NCBI GenBank assembly: GCA_028823885.1
Contig: JAPPFK010000128.1
Coordinates: 22,175 to 69,202, forward strand
Source of the DNA: Rhodospirillales bacterium
GTDB lineage: Bacteria > Pseudomonadota > Alphaproteobacteria > Rhodospirillales > UBA2165
Reading direction: 5' to 3'
DNA length: 47,028 bases
Under the pieces are notes generated by a model. That model saw only the letters and a list, made by a program, of their open reading frames with translations, searched no databases and had not been told where the DNA came from. Made by a program: the position numbers and the translations under genes. Shown in pieces: positions 16,601 to 23,924 of the stretch. Numbering within the stretch: the stretch's first letter is position 1; each line of letters opens with the position of its first letter.

Positions 16601-16898
16601 TCCGCCGTTTGCCGATGGTCAGCAACTGGGAAAGGCGGCCATAGGCGGCCCGGTCCTGCGGAAACACCAGCAGGCTGGGGGCATCCTGAAGATCCAGCCG
16701 GCAGCCCACCACCAGGCGCAACCCTGCCTCCTTGGCGGCCACATGGGCGCGAACCACGCCGGCCAGGCTGTTGCGGTCGGTGATGGCGATGGCCGAATGA
16801 CCGAGCGCGGCGGCCTGCAATACAAGTTCGCCGGGATGTGATGCGCCCCGGAGGAACGAGAAGTTGGAGGTCACCTGGAGTTCCGCGTACTCGGTCAT
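13623..16898 (-). CDS. dnaE2: Error-prone DNA polymerase DnaE2 (ImuC)
   Basis: This is the translesion C-family polymerase of the ImuA-ImuB-DnaE2 mutasome, induced by DNA damage and the main source of damage-induced mutation in bacteria that have it. The 1091-residue protein starts with a PHP domain (YAELQVTSNFSFLRGASHP). The C-family catalytic aspartates are in PPDIDVDFEHERR near residue 376, with VRPGPIQGDMVHPYLRRR further on. Helix-hairpin-helix repeats (RRIKGFREDDADRLVDRR) and an OB-fold (VFITIEDETGVANIIVW) follow. I prefer the ATG at 16898 (MTEYAELQV) over one three codons upstream, because family members begin there. The start overlaps the imuB stop. Type Y repeat DNA follows the stop. 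Confidence 0.96.
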   Translation of the reverse strand: MTEYAELQVTSNFSFLRGASHPGELVLQAAALGHSAIAITDRNSLAGVVRAHVAAKEAGLRLVVGCRLDLQDAPSLLVFPQDRAAYGRLSQLLTIGKRRTEKGDCRLYLADILDGETFQGGAGQTAVALPPEKPDAAYGKHLLKLRHGFQNNLYLSVRHNYYGDDFRWIYALAARAKQAGIPIVATNDVHYHVPERRPLQDVLTCIREHCPLSDAGYKLMANAERHLKSPEEMARLFADYPAAIENTQRIVAACAFNLDELRYEYPVEPVPEGRSPQEELVRLTGIGARERYPRGVPEKVQKQIGHELDLIGELGYAPYFLTIYDIIRFARGRRILCQGRGSAANSAVCYCLGITAVDPARIDLLFERFVSAERGEPPDIDVDFEHERREEVIQYIYGKYGRDRASLTATVISYRMRSAIREVSKVMGLSEDTIQAVTSLAWRHIKGEVPEDEHIRKAGLDPADETLRMTIDLAREIQGFPRHLSQHPGGFVITKGPLDTVVPVENAAMEDRTVIEWDKDDLDALGMLKIDVLGLGMLTCIRKAFDLIHRHHGRKMGLADVPAEDPLVYDMLCEGDSVGVFQVESRAQMAMLPRLKPREFYDLVIEVAIVRPGPIQGDMVHPYLRRRNGEEPVAFPSKELEDVLGKTMGVPLFQEQAMKIAIVAAGFTPNEADGLRRAMATFRRNGTIPLFRDKFIDGMVGRGYDPDFAERCFKQIEGFADYGFPESHSASFALLVYISAWIKCRYPAVFAAAILNSQPMGFYAPAQLVRDAREHGVEVRPPDINDSEWECTLEPAYGEAPGMTRGHEEWRDPLDLDMAVRLGFRRIKGFREDDADRLVDRRENGYREVADLRSRGRLNKAALDRLARADAFQSLGLDRRRALWSVTGLTDAVPLPLFEAMDEQEIQAEPAVTLPEIGLGEAVADDYRAMKLSLKAHPMSLLRGGFANRKFITCDRLTECRPDDWIRIAGVVLIRQRPGSAKGVVFITIEDETGVANIIVWPHTLERYRKTVLGSCLIGIEGRLQREGIVTHIVAHKLHDHAHRLNELVTGPRDIPGPPDEFRRPLHNGRRDPREVLGKSPRVLPGSRDFR

Positions 16899-16903
16899 GC
16901 CAA

Positions 16904-18517
16904 TCACGCGAAAAAGCCGTGCAGGTACCAGGCGGGCGGGCGGTCCGGCCGGTAGAGGCCTTCCCGGTAGACCCAGTAGCGTTTTCCGCCTTCATCCTCG
17001 AGCCGGTAATAATCCCGGACATGGCGGGAGAGGGGGGTGTCCTCGGCCCGCCACCACTCCGGCGCGATGCGCTCCGGCCCCTCGGCCCGGGCAACCCGGT
17101 GTTGGCGGCGGCGCCAGCGGAACATCACCGGCGGGCCGTCGGGCACCGGCGCCATCACATCGATGGGCAGCGGCTGGGGCAGCAGTTCCACGGGCCGGGG
17201 CAGGCGGCGCCCGGGTCCTTTCCAGTCATTGGCGGTATCTGACGCATCGATGGCCGATTGCGCCCGGCCGGCCCGTTCCGGGAGATGGCTTTCCACCGGC
17301 CGCACCCGGGTGACGTTGCGGGCCCCCAGCTTGCCCGACAGGCGGTCCACCAGCCGGGCGGTATCGGCCCGGTTGACGTCTTTGGCCGGCTCGAGGGCCC
17401 AGCCGGTGAGCCCGGTCTGTTTTTCGTCCAGATTATTGGTGCGGGCGGCGGCGAGCGCCATGATCTCGATCCCGAAGCCGGGGTCGGCGCCGTCCAGCTT
17501 GTCCCGGAACAGCCGCGCCAAATGCCGGGGATCGCGGGAAGGGCGGCTGGTGCCGATGGTTCGCCGTTCGGTGGTCCCGTCGGCCTGGTAGAGGGTGAAA
17601 TCGAGCTGCCGCGCGCCTTCGCCGGCGGCTTCCAGGCCCCGGCAGAGCCGGTCGAGCAGGCGGTCGAGCCCGGCCGCGATATCCTCCGCCCGGCCGACGG
17701 GCTCGGCAAAGGCCAGGCGAGCCACATGGCGCGGCGGCGGGCGGCGGGGAGAGATAGGCTCGTCCGCTTGTCCCAGCGCCTGATCCAAACGCTTGAGCAC
17801 GACCCCGCCGAACCGCTTGGCCAGCGGTCCCCGGGGCATCTCCAGAAGATCGCCGATGCGCCGCAATCCCAACCGGTCGAGACCCTCGATGACCGAGGCT
17901 TCCAGGCGCAAGGCCGCCACCGGCAACCCCGCCAGGCACTGTCGCAGCGCGCCCGATTCCGCAATGGTGAAGGGTGCGGAATCGTTCGTCGCGTGACGGG
18001 CCAGCGCCCAGGCCGCTCCCGGCGTATCGGCAAGGCCTGCGCGGGCGCTGATGTTTTGTCTGCCGAGCCAACCGGTCAATCGTTCCAGGAGGGCGGCCTC
18101 GCCGCCGAACAGATGCGCGCAACCGGTGATGTCCAGCCATAAGCCGGCACCGAGGCCGCCCCCCACTGCGCAGCCGCCCCAGACGGGATCGACGGCGGTC
18201 CAGGGGGTGAACCGGGTGCAAGCCTCGGCCAAAAGGTCGAGGGCCTTGAGATCTTCGGCCGGCGCGGCGGGGTGGACGGCGAGCCCGGGATAAAGGGCAC
18301 GGGCATCGGCCAACGGCTGGCCCGGAACGATGCCCGCCGCTTCGGCTGCCGGATTGGCCGCCGCGATGCGGGTCCCGCCGTGAACTTGGGTCACCGTCGC
18401 GAGGGGTGCCCCGGCGGATTTGGCATCCGCGGTTCTAGTGGATTCCGTCCGAGAGATGACGCGGCTCAACCGGTCGGTCGCGAAGACCGGCAGCCAGAGC
18501 GAGACCGCCCGTTTCAT
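16904..18517 (-). CDS. imuB: ImuB, Y-family-like mutasome adaptor
   Basis: ImuB is a catalytically inactive relative of Y-family polymerases that links DnaE2 to the beta clamp and to ImuA. The protein (537 residues from the ATG at 18517) begins MKRAVSLWLPVFATDRLSR, where true DinB proteins have a metal-binding Asp in an FFASVE-type motif; that residue is absent, as expected for ImuB. ALYPGLAVHPAAP, a GDLLEMPRGPLAKRFG helix-hairpin-helix and a little-finger-like domain follow. The C-terminus (YWVYREGLYRPDRPPAWYLHGFFA) is the typical ImuB ending. An open frame continues upstream to 18727, but this is inside imuA. The first 83 bases overlap the end of imuA. Confidence 0.93.
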   Translation of the reverse strand: MKRAVSLWLPVFATDRLSRVISRTESTRTADAKSAGAPLATVTQVHGGTRIAAANPAAEAAGIVPGQPLADARALYPGLAVHPAAPAEDLKALDLLAEACTRFTPWTAVDPVWGGCAVGGGLGAGLWLDITGCAHLFGGEAALLERLTGWLGRQNISARAGLADTPGAAWALARHATNDSAPFTIAESGALRQCLAGLPVAALRLEASVIEGLDRLGLRRIGDLLEMPRGPLAKRFGGVVLKRLDQALGQADEPISPRRPPPRHVARLAFAEPVGRAEDIAAGLDRLLDRLCRGLEAAGEGARQLDFTLYQADGTTERRTIGTSRPSRDPRHLARLFRDKLDGADPGFGIEIMALAAARTNNLDEKQTGLTGWALEPAKDVNRADTARLVDRLSGKLGARNVTRVRPVESHLPERAGRAQSAIDASDTANDWKGPGRRLPRPVELLPQPLPIDVMAPVPDGPPVMFRWRRRQHRVARAEGPERIAPEWWRAEDTPLSRHVRDYYRLEDEGGKRYWVYREGLYRPDRPPAWYLHGFFA

Positions 18518-19268
18518 CACACCACTCCACTTCCCAGTTCCTTGGCCAGGCGCGGGTCTTTCCGAGCGTGGCGGAAGCCGCGCGCCGGTTGTCGTTTCCG
18601 GCCTCGCCGAGCCGGCATCGTTGCAGTTCGAGGCGCCAACTCGGCGGGCCAAAACCGGGTCCGTCGATTGGCGCGCCGAGCATTGCCGTGACCCGCCAGC
18701 GGGTGAGCGCCGCGCCGGCGGGCGCATGGGGCGCGCCGGGCCGCAGCAACAGGCACATCACGCCGCTCTCTTCGGCGGCCAGCTGCAGCCGCCGGGCGGC
18801 AATGGGAGGGATTTTGCTGATCCGGCCGACCACGCCGATCAGGCTCGGCGTGCGCAAACCTTCCTCCAGGGCCCATAGAATGTCCGTATCGTTGGCGCCG
18901 TGGGCCAGGATCATGCGGTCGGGATCGAAGCCGAAAGCCGCGAGGCCCTGGGGATAGAGGGTCCGTTCGCGCTGACACCAAAGAACCGTGCCGTTCGCGC
19001 GAATCCTGCCGAAACCCGCCATCAGGCCCGCGGCGAAGCCGGTGGCCGCCGCATCGCCGGAGATTTCGTGCAGGCCATGGCCGGGGAGGCCGTTCCACGG
19101 CAGCGCCCGGTCGAGCGTCTCGTCGCCGAGGGAGAGGACGTGTTCCGCCGCAACCGCGGCGCGGCCTCGTTCAATGGTGCGAATTTGCGTTTTGAGGCCG
19201 TCAAGAACCGCAGAATTCGGGGCTTGTCGGGGGCCCTCCTGGTGTGCCCGTACCGCCTGGGATTGCAT
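18435..19268 (-). CDS. imuA: ImuA, RecA-like mutasome protein
   Basis: ImuA is a RecA-related protein without a canonical Walker A that works with ImuB and DnaE2 in damage-induced mutagenesis. The 277-residue protein has the family pattern GLHEISGDAAATGFAAGLMA, then ILAHGANDTDILWALEEGLR, SKIPPIAARRLQLAAEESGV and the late ATLGKTRAWPRNWEVEW. The start ATG at 19268 has an AGG-containing ribosome-binding stretch eight bases before it. A LexA-type box lies 26-40 bases upstream. It is the first gene of the minus-strand operon and overlaps imuB by 83 bases. That is large but plausible, since both ends match their families. Confidence 0.9.
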   Translation of the reverse strand: MQSQAVRAHQEGPRQAPNSAVLDGLKTQIRTIERGRAAVAAEHVLSLGDETLDRALPWNGLPGHGLHEISGDAAATGFAAGLMAGFGRIRANGTVLWCQRERTLYPQGLAAFGFDPDRMILAHGANDTDILWALEEGLRTPSLIGVVGRISKIPPIAARRLQLAAEESGVMCLLLRPGAPHAPAGAALTRWRVTAMLGAPIDGPGFGPPSWRLELQRCRLGEAGNDNRRAASATLGKTRAWPRNWEVEWCDETGGLALAAGLRDRPVEPRHLSDGIH

Positions 19269-19293
19269 GGCTTTTGCCTGTTCTCATTTGAAT

Positions 19294-19308
19294 GTTCTCT
19301 TTTTGTTC
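19294..19308 (-). promoter_or_regulatory. LexA (SOS) box upstream of imuA
   Basis: The plus strand reads GTTC, seven bases, GTTC; on the imuA coding strand this is GAAC-N7-GAAC. Alphaproteobacterial LexA binds a direct repeat GTTC-N7-GTTC. It lies 26 bases before the imuA start, where a repressor would block the promoter. A further GTTC lies on each side (19280-19283, and its complement GAAC at 19316-19319). Confidence 0.82.
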
Positions 19309-19359
19309 TATTCTGGAACAAGGCCCGAGTCAACCGCCCAATTTCACCGGCCGGACCGG

Positions 19360-20613
19360 CTACCGGAAACGTCGGAGAGAGAAATCCTGGAGGTCGAGCT
19401 CCGCGGGTGAGCCGGAAATCACGTCGGCAATGGCTTTGCCGGAACCCGCGCCAAGGGTCCAGCCCAATGTCCCGTGTCCCGTATTGAGATACAGATTCCG
19501 GAGCGGGGTGGTTCCGATGAGCGGCAGGCCGTCCGGCGTCATGGGCCGAAGCCCGGTCCAGAAGGTGGCCTCGTCGAAATTGCCGGCCGACGGGAACTGA
19601 TAGCGGGCCTTCTCCAGGATTGACCGGGCGCGCTTTTCATTGAGGGTGGTGTCGAACCCGGCAAACTCCGCCGTGCCCGCGACCCGCATCCGCTCGCCCA
19701 GCCGGGTGAAGACCAATTTGTTGTCCTCATCGGTGATGCTTACCGACGGCGCGCCGTTGTGACCGCCGGTCGGCACCGTGACCGAATAGCCTTTGGTGGG
19801 ATAGATGGGCAGTTTGATTCCAAAGGGCTTGACCAAACGCACCCCGTAGGCGGCCAGGGAGAGCACATAGGCATCGGCGGAAACGACCTCTTGGTTGGTG
19901 ACCACGCCGGTCACCTGCCCGCGCTCGACGCCGAGTTGTTCGATCTCGACGCCGTAGCGGAAGTCGGCGCCCCGGGCCTCGCAGTAATCGGCAAGCTCGG
20001 TGCAAAACAGGTGAGCATCGCCGCTTTCATCGCCGGGCGAGTAGATGCCCCCGGCGAGTTCATCGCGCCGGGCCTCGAGAGCGGGCTCGATTTCGAGACA
20101 GGCCTCCACATCGAGGGTGCGCATCTCGCACCCGAGGTCGATGATCTGCCGCGACGCCCTCGAAGCCGCGAGCAACTCGTCGTTGTTCCTGAAAATCTGA
20201 AGGATGCCCCCGCTCTGCTGGTGATATTGAATACCGGTCTCGTCCCGAATCACCGAGAGCAGAAACCGGCTGATTTGTGCGAGACGCAGGTTCTTCCGCT
20301 GGTTTCGTTCGAATGCCGTCTTGGAGCAATTGGCGAGGAACTTGAGCCCCCAACTGAACAGCGCCGGGTCGAACCGGGGGTGCAGCAGCAGCGGCGCGTC
20401 CTGCCGGCCCACCCATTTGAGCAGCTGCCACGGCACGCCGGGCCCCGCCCAAGGGCTCGTATGGCTGACCGAAACCTGTCCGCCGTTGGCAAAACTGGTC
20501 TCGTTTCCGGCCACCGGCTGCCGGTCCAGCACCGTCACCCGGTGGCCGGCTTTCAGCAGAAAATAGGCGGTCGAGACGCCGACAACGCCGGCGCCCATGA
20601 CGAGTACATGCAC
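19360..20613 (-). CDS. dadA: D-amino acid dehydrogenase small subunit
   Basis: This FAD-dependent membrane-associated dehydrogenase oxidises D-amino acids, typically D-alanine, to the 2-oxo acid and ammonia and passes electrons to the respiratory chain. The 417-residue protein starts with the FAD-binding VLVMGAGVVGVSTAYFLLKA (GxGxxG pattern). Family stretches follow: SFANGGQVSVSH, AGGIYSPGDESGDAHLFC, PIYPTKGYSVTVP and, near the end, TGLRPMTPDGLPLIG and NTGHGTLGWTLGAGSGKAIAD. It lies upstream of imuA on the same strand with a 91-base gap that holds the LexA box, so the two are regulated separately. No alanine racemase gene is adjacent. Confidence 0.93.
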   Translation of the reverse strand: MHVLVMGAGVVGVSTAYFLLKAGHRVTVLDRQPVAGNETSFANGGQVSVSHTSPWAGPGVPWQLLKWVGRQDAPLLLHPRFDPALFSWGLKFLANCSKTAFERNQRKNLRLAQISRFLLSVIRDETGIQYHQQSGGILQIFRNNDELLAASRASRQIIDLGCEMRTLDVEACLEIEPALEARRDELAGGIYSPGDESGDAHLFCTELADYCEARGADFRYGVEIEQLGVERGQVTGVVTNQEVVSADAYVLSLAAYGVRLVKPFGIKLPIYPTKGYSVTVPTGGHNGAPSVSITDEDNKLVFTRLGERMRVAGTAEFAGFDTTLNEKRARSILEKARYQFPSAGNFDEATFWTGLRPMTPDGLPLIGTTPLRNLYLNTGHGTLGWTLGAGSGKAIADVISGSPAELDLQDFSLRRFR

Positions 20614-20718
20614 GGGTTAACATCCTGCCCAGGCTGGAATGGGCCTTTTATAGTCGCCGCAATGACTTCCTGCCAGCCCTCTCGGCGTCTATGCTCTGCC
20701 TCCCCGGGGAGAGATGCC

Positions 20719-22188
20719 GTGAGCCGGAATGAACATGAAAGTGCGCTCCTGACCGTCGAGGAGATGGGCCGGTCGGACCAACTCGCCGTCGAGGCGGGCG
20801 TTCCGAGCCTCGATCTCATGGAGCGGGCGGGACGCGGCGTCGCCGAGGTCGTCCGGCGCAGCTATCGGCGGAAGCCGGTGCTCGTCCTGTGCGGTCCCGG
20901 CAATAACGGCGGCGACGGATTCGTCGCGGCGCGGTACCTGAAATCGTGGGGCTGGCCCGTATCGCTCATGCTGCTGGGCGAGCATTCCAAACTCAAGGGG
21001 GACGCCTTGGCCAACGCGGACCGGTGGGAAGGGGAGGTATTGGCGCCCGATCCTTCGGCAATCGATGGGGACGTTATCGTCATCGATGCCCTGTTCGGCG
21101 CCGGCCTGACCCGGCCTCTGGAGGGCGGCGCGGCGGCGCTCGTCGAAGCCATCGAACGACAGCGCCCGGACTGCGTTGCCGTGGATGTGCCGAGCGGATT
21201 GGACGGCGACACCGGCATGCCCCTCGGAAGCGCGCCCAGTGCCGATCACACGGTGACGTTCTTTCGCCGCAAACCGGCGCACCTGTTGTTGCCGGGCCGC
21301 GGTCTCTGCGGTTCGGTGACGGTGATCGATATCGGAACGCCGACCGAAGTATTGGATCAAATCGCGCCCGGGACGTTCGCCAACGATCCGGTGCTTTGGG
21401 CGCGCTCGCTGCCCCGGGCCATGGCCGGCGATCACAAATATTCCCGCGGCCACCTGGCGATCATCGGCGGCGGAGAAATGACCGGCGCGGCGCGGTTGGC
21501 GGCGCGCGGCGCACGGCGGGCGGGCGCCGGGATCGTCTCGCTGCTGTGTCCGCCGGCGGCCCGGTTCATCTATCTCCAGGGCGATCCAGGAAACCTCGTC
21601 TTTTCTTTCGAAGATGCGCCGGCGCTTTCGGACCTTCTTGGCCGCCGCCGGCGAAATGCCGTGCTCGTAGGACCCGGGAACGGCATTACCGACCAGACCC
21701 GCGCCAACACCATCGCGGCGCTTCGCTCCGGCCATCCGTGCGTACTGGACGCGGATGCGCTGACGGCTTTCGAGGATGATCCCCGGCATCTGTTTTCCTG
21801 GATCAAGGGGCCGGCGGTGTTGACGCCTCATTCCGGCGAGTTCGATCGGCTGTTCGGCTTGGACGGTGACAGGTTGACCAAGGCGCGGGCCGCCGCCGTG
21901 ACATCCGGCGCCGTGGTCCTCCTGAAGGGCGCCGATACGGTGATCGCCCATCCCGACGGCCGGGCGGCGATCAACGAGAATGCGCCGCCTGAACTGGCCA
22001 CCGCCGGATCGGGCGATGTCCTGGCGGGAATCATCGGGGGTCTGGCGGCAGCCGGCATGGAGTGCTTCGACGCCGCCTGCGCGGGCGCGTGGATTCACGG
22101 CGCCGCGGCCGCCCGGGTCGGGCCGGGGCTCATCGCCGAGGATCTGGCCGACCATTTGCCCCACGTTCTGAGCGAATTAAGCGGTTGA
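20719..22188 (+). CDS. nnr: Bifunctional NAD(P)HX epimerase and ADP-dependent dehydratase
   Basis: This enzyme repairs hydrated NADH and NADPH. The N-terminal YjeF_N domain epimerises R- and S-NAD(P)HX, and the C-terminal ribokinase-like domain dehydrates S-NAD(P)HX using ADP. The epimerase motif VLCGPGNNGGDGFVAARYL is at about 56-74. The second domain shows DHKYSRGHLAIIGG, LLKGADTVIA and the catalytic NENAPPELATAGSGDVLAG. I choose the GTG at 20719 (489 residues) because GGGGAGAG lies six bases upstream; the frame stays open for 320 more codons antisense to dadA without homology. The malonyl-CoA decarboxylase gene follows after 48 bases. In many alphaproteobacteria glnB follows this gene; here it does not. 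Confidence 0.93.
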   Translation: MSRNEHESALLTVEEMGRSDQLAVEAGVPSLDLMERAGRGVAEVVRRSYRRKPVLVLCGPGNNGGDGFVAARYLKSWGWPVSLMLLGEHSKLKGDALANADRWEGEVLAPDPSAIDGDVIVIDALFGAGLTRPLEGGAAALVEAIERQRPDCVAVDVPSGLDGDTGMPLGSAPSADHTVTFFRRKPAHLLLPGRGLCGSVTVIDIGTPTEVLDQIAPGTFANDPVLWARSLPRAMAGDHKYSRGHLAIIGGGEMTGAARLAARGARRAGAGIVSLLCPPAARFIYLQGDPGNLVFSFEDAPALSDLLGRRRRNAVLVGPGNGITDQTRANTIAALRSGHPCVLDADALTAFEDDPRHLFSWIKGPAVLTPHSGEFDRLFGLDGDRLTKARAAAVTSGAVVLLKGADTVIAHPDGRAAINENAPPELATAGSGDVLAGIIGGLAAAGMECFDAACAGAWIHGAAAARVGPGLIAEDLADHLPHVLSELSG

Positions 22189-22236
22189 AGGACAGCGTCA
22201 TCGGATTGTTAGGCCGATCATGATAAGACTCGGGCC

Positions 22237-23664
22237 ATGAACGAGCACCGAAATTCGGGCCTCTGGGACCGCGCCGTGCGCAATCTGCGCGGCGCCTGGG
22301 ACAAGATCGCCCGGAGCGACAGCGAGCTTCTGCCCACATCCCTGAGCCCCGAGCTCAGCGATGCGGACCGGGTCAAACTGGTCGGACAAATGCAGGCCTG
22401 TTTGGAGGGCCGGGGCGGCGAGGTGTCGGCGCGCGCCCGGGCAGCTGCATTGGGTCATGCCTATCTTGCGCTCAACGATCGGGGCCGGCGGCGGTTCATG
22501 GAAACCATGGCCAATGAATTCGGACCTGAACGCGGCGCGGTTGACGCCGCGGTCGAGGCCCTTCGCGGGGCCGCCGACGATGAGGCGCGGCAACTCGCGG
22601 AAAAGGATTTGAAAGCCGCACTGGTCGCGCCTCGGGTCCGGCTTTTGACCCAATTCAATGGGCTGCCGGAGGGCGTGAAGTTCCTCGTCGACAGGCGGGC
22701 CGAATTGTTGGCGTACGCCCACGAATCGACGGCGCTGAAGGAGCTCGAGCAGGACCTGAAGTCCCTGCTGGCTTCCTGGTTCGACGTCGGGTTTCTCGAG
22801 CTTCGTCAGATCACCTGGCAGGCGCCCGCCGCGCTGCTGGAGAAGCTCGCGGCCTACGAAGCGGTTCACGCGATCACCGGCTGGGAAGACTTGAAGCATC
22901 GTCTGGCGCCGGACCGGCGCTGTTTCGCCTATTTCCATCCAAGAATGCCCGACGAGCCGCTGATCTTCGTCTGGGTGGCGCTGGTCGACGGCATTGCCGG
23001 GAACATCCAGGAGCTTCTCGACGCAAAGGCGCTTCTGGTCGACGCCGAGGCGGCCGATAGCGCGGTCTTTTACTCCATCTCCAATGCACAGACCGGCCTC
23101 AGGGGCATCAATTTCGGCGACTTCCTGATCAAGAGGGTGGTGGACAGCCTGTGCAAGGAGCTTCCTGCCTTGAAGACCTTCGCCACCCTTTCTCCGATTC
23201 CCGGGTTCAGGAAGTGGCTGACCGAAACCGAGGAAGCCGAAGGGAGCCTTCTGACCGACGCGGAGGCCCAGTCACTCGAGGATGCGCTGGGTCACTCGGG
23301 ACTGTCCGGACTGTCCGAAATTCTGTCCGATCGCGGATGGCGGAACAACGAGATACTGGTGGAAGCAGCCAAACAACCCTTGATGCGCCTCTGCGCGCAT
23401 TACCTGTTGGAGGAACGGCGCCCCGGCGGCACGACGCTGGATTCGGTCGCTCATTTCCATCTTTCCAACGGCGCCCGCATGGATCGCCTGAACTGGCTCG
23501 CCGATACGTCCCGCAACGGGATCGAGCAATCGGCGGGGCTGATGATGAATTACCGCTATCGCCTCGGTGACATCGAGAAAAATCACGAAGCATATCGGGG
23601 CGGTGGCGAGATCACGGCGTCGTCCGCGGTACGCGGATTGCTGAAAGTAAAAGACCGGCAATAA
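22237..23664 (+). CDS. Malonyl-CoA decarboxylase
   Basis: This enzyme decarboxylates malonyl-CoA to acetyl-CoA, for malonate breakdown or control of malonyl-CoA. The 475-residue protein has the N-terminal helical part and a C-terminal catalytic acetyltransferase-like domain. FAYFHPRMPDEPLIFVWVAL, FYSISNAQTGLRGINFGDFL, TLSPIPGFRKWL and FHLSNGARMDRLNWLAD are close to the human and rhizobial enzymes. Ser at 280-282 and His408 correspond to the catalytic Ser and His of that family. No malonyl-CoA synthetase or malonate transporter gene is adjacent; the TRAP operon is 11 kb away. It may share a transcript with the upstream repair enzyme gene. Confidence 0.95.
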   Translation: MNEHRNSGLWDRAVRNLRGAWDKIARSDSELLPTSLSPELSDADRVKLVGQMQACLEGRGGEVSARARAAALGHAYLALNDRGRRRFMETMANEFGPERGAVDAAVEALRGAADDEARQLAEKDLKAALVAPRVRLLTQFNGLPEGVKFLVDRRAELLAYAHESTALKELEQDLKSLLASWFDVGFLELRQITWQAPAALLEKLAAYEAVHAITGWEDLKHRLAPDRRCFAYFHPRMPDEPLIFVWVALVDGIAGNIQELLDAKALLVDAEAADSAVFYSISNAQTGLRGINFGDFLIKRVVDSLCKELPALKTFATLSPIPGFRKWLTETEEAEGSLLTDAEAQSLEDALGHSGLSGLSEILSDRGWRNNEILVEAAKQPLMRLCAHYLLEERRPGGTTLDSVAHFHLSNGARMDRLNWLADTSRNGIEQSAGLMMNYRYRLGDIEKNHEAYRGGGEITASSAVRGLLKVKDRQ

Positions 23665-23730
23665 GACCGACAATCCGGTTCAGAGGCGGGCAATTCCGCG
23701 TATTTCCGGTCGTGTCTCGACAGCGCTACA

Positions 23731-23758
23731 TTGACACGGGGCGGTTTTTTCATATTGT
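23731..23758 (+). promoter_or_regulatory. Sigma-70-type promoter for tRNA-Leu
   Basis: TTGACA (23731-23736), a 16-base spacer and TATTGT (23753-23758) lie about 50 bases before the tRNA. The -35 box is a full consensus match. The transcript would start near 23765 and may continue into tig. Confidence 0.6.
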
Positions 23759-23810
23759 GGCGCGCTTCCGGCACCGCAGGGTGTATCCGGGGGTGTTCCG
23801 GCAACGTTTA

Positions 23811-23896
23811 GCGGCTGTGGCGGAATTGGTAGACGCGCCGGCTTTAGGTGCCGGTGGCCCTAGGCCGTGGGGGTTCAAGTCCCTCCAGCCGCACCA
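23811..23896 (+). tRNA. tRNA-Leu (anticodon UAG)
   Basis: This is an 86-base class II tRNA with encoded CCA. The acceptor stem is GCGGCTG with CAGCCGC. The D arm contains AATTGGTAGA. The anticodon stem CCGGC/GCCGG holds the loop TTTAGGT, giving anticodon TAG, which reads CUA and other CUN leucine codons. A long variable arm (TGGCCCTAGGCCGTGG region) and a GTTCAAGTC T-loop follow. It lies 28 bases before the trigger factor start. Confidence 0.97.
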
Positions 23897-23924
23897 TGAA
23901 TTCTATTCGAAGTGAGCAGACGAA

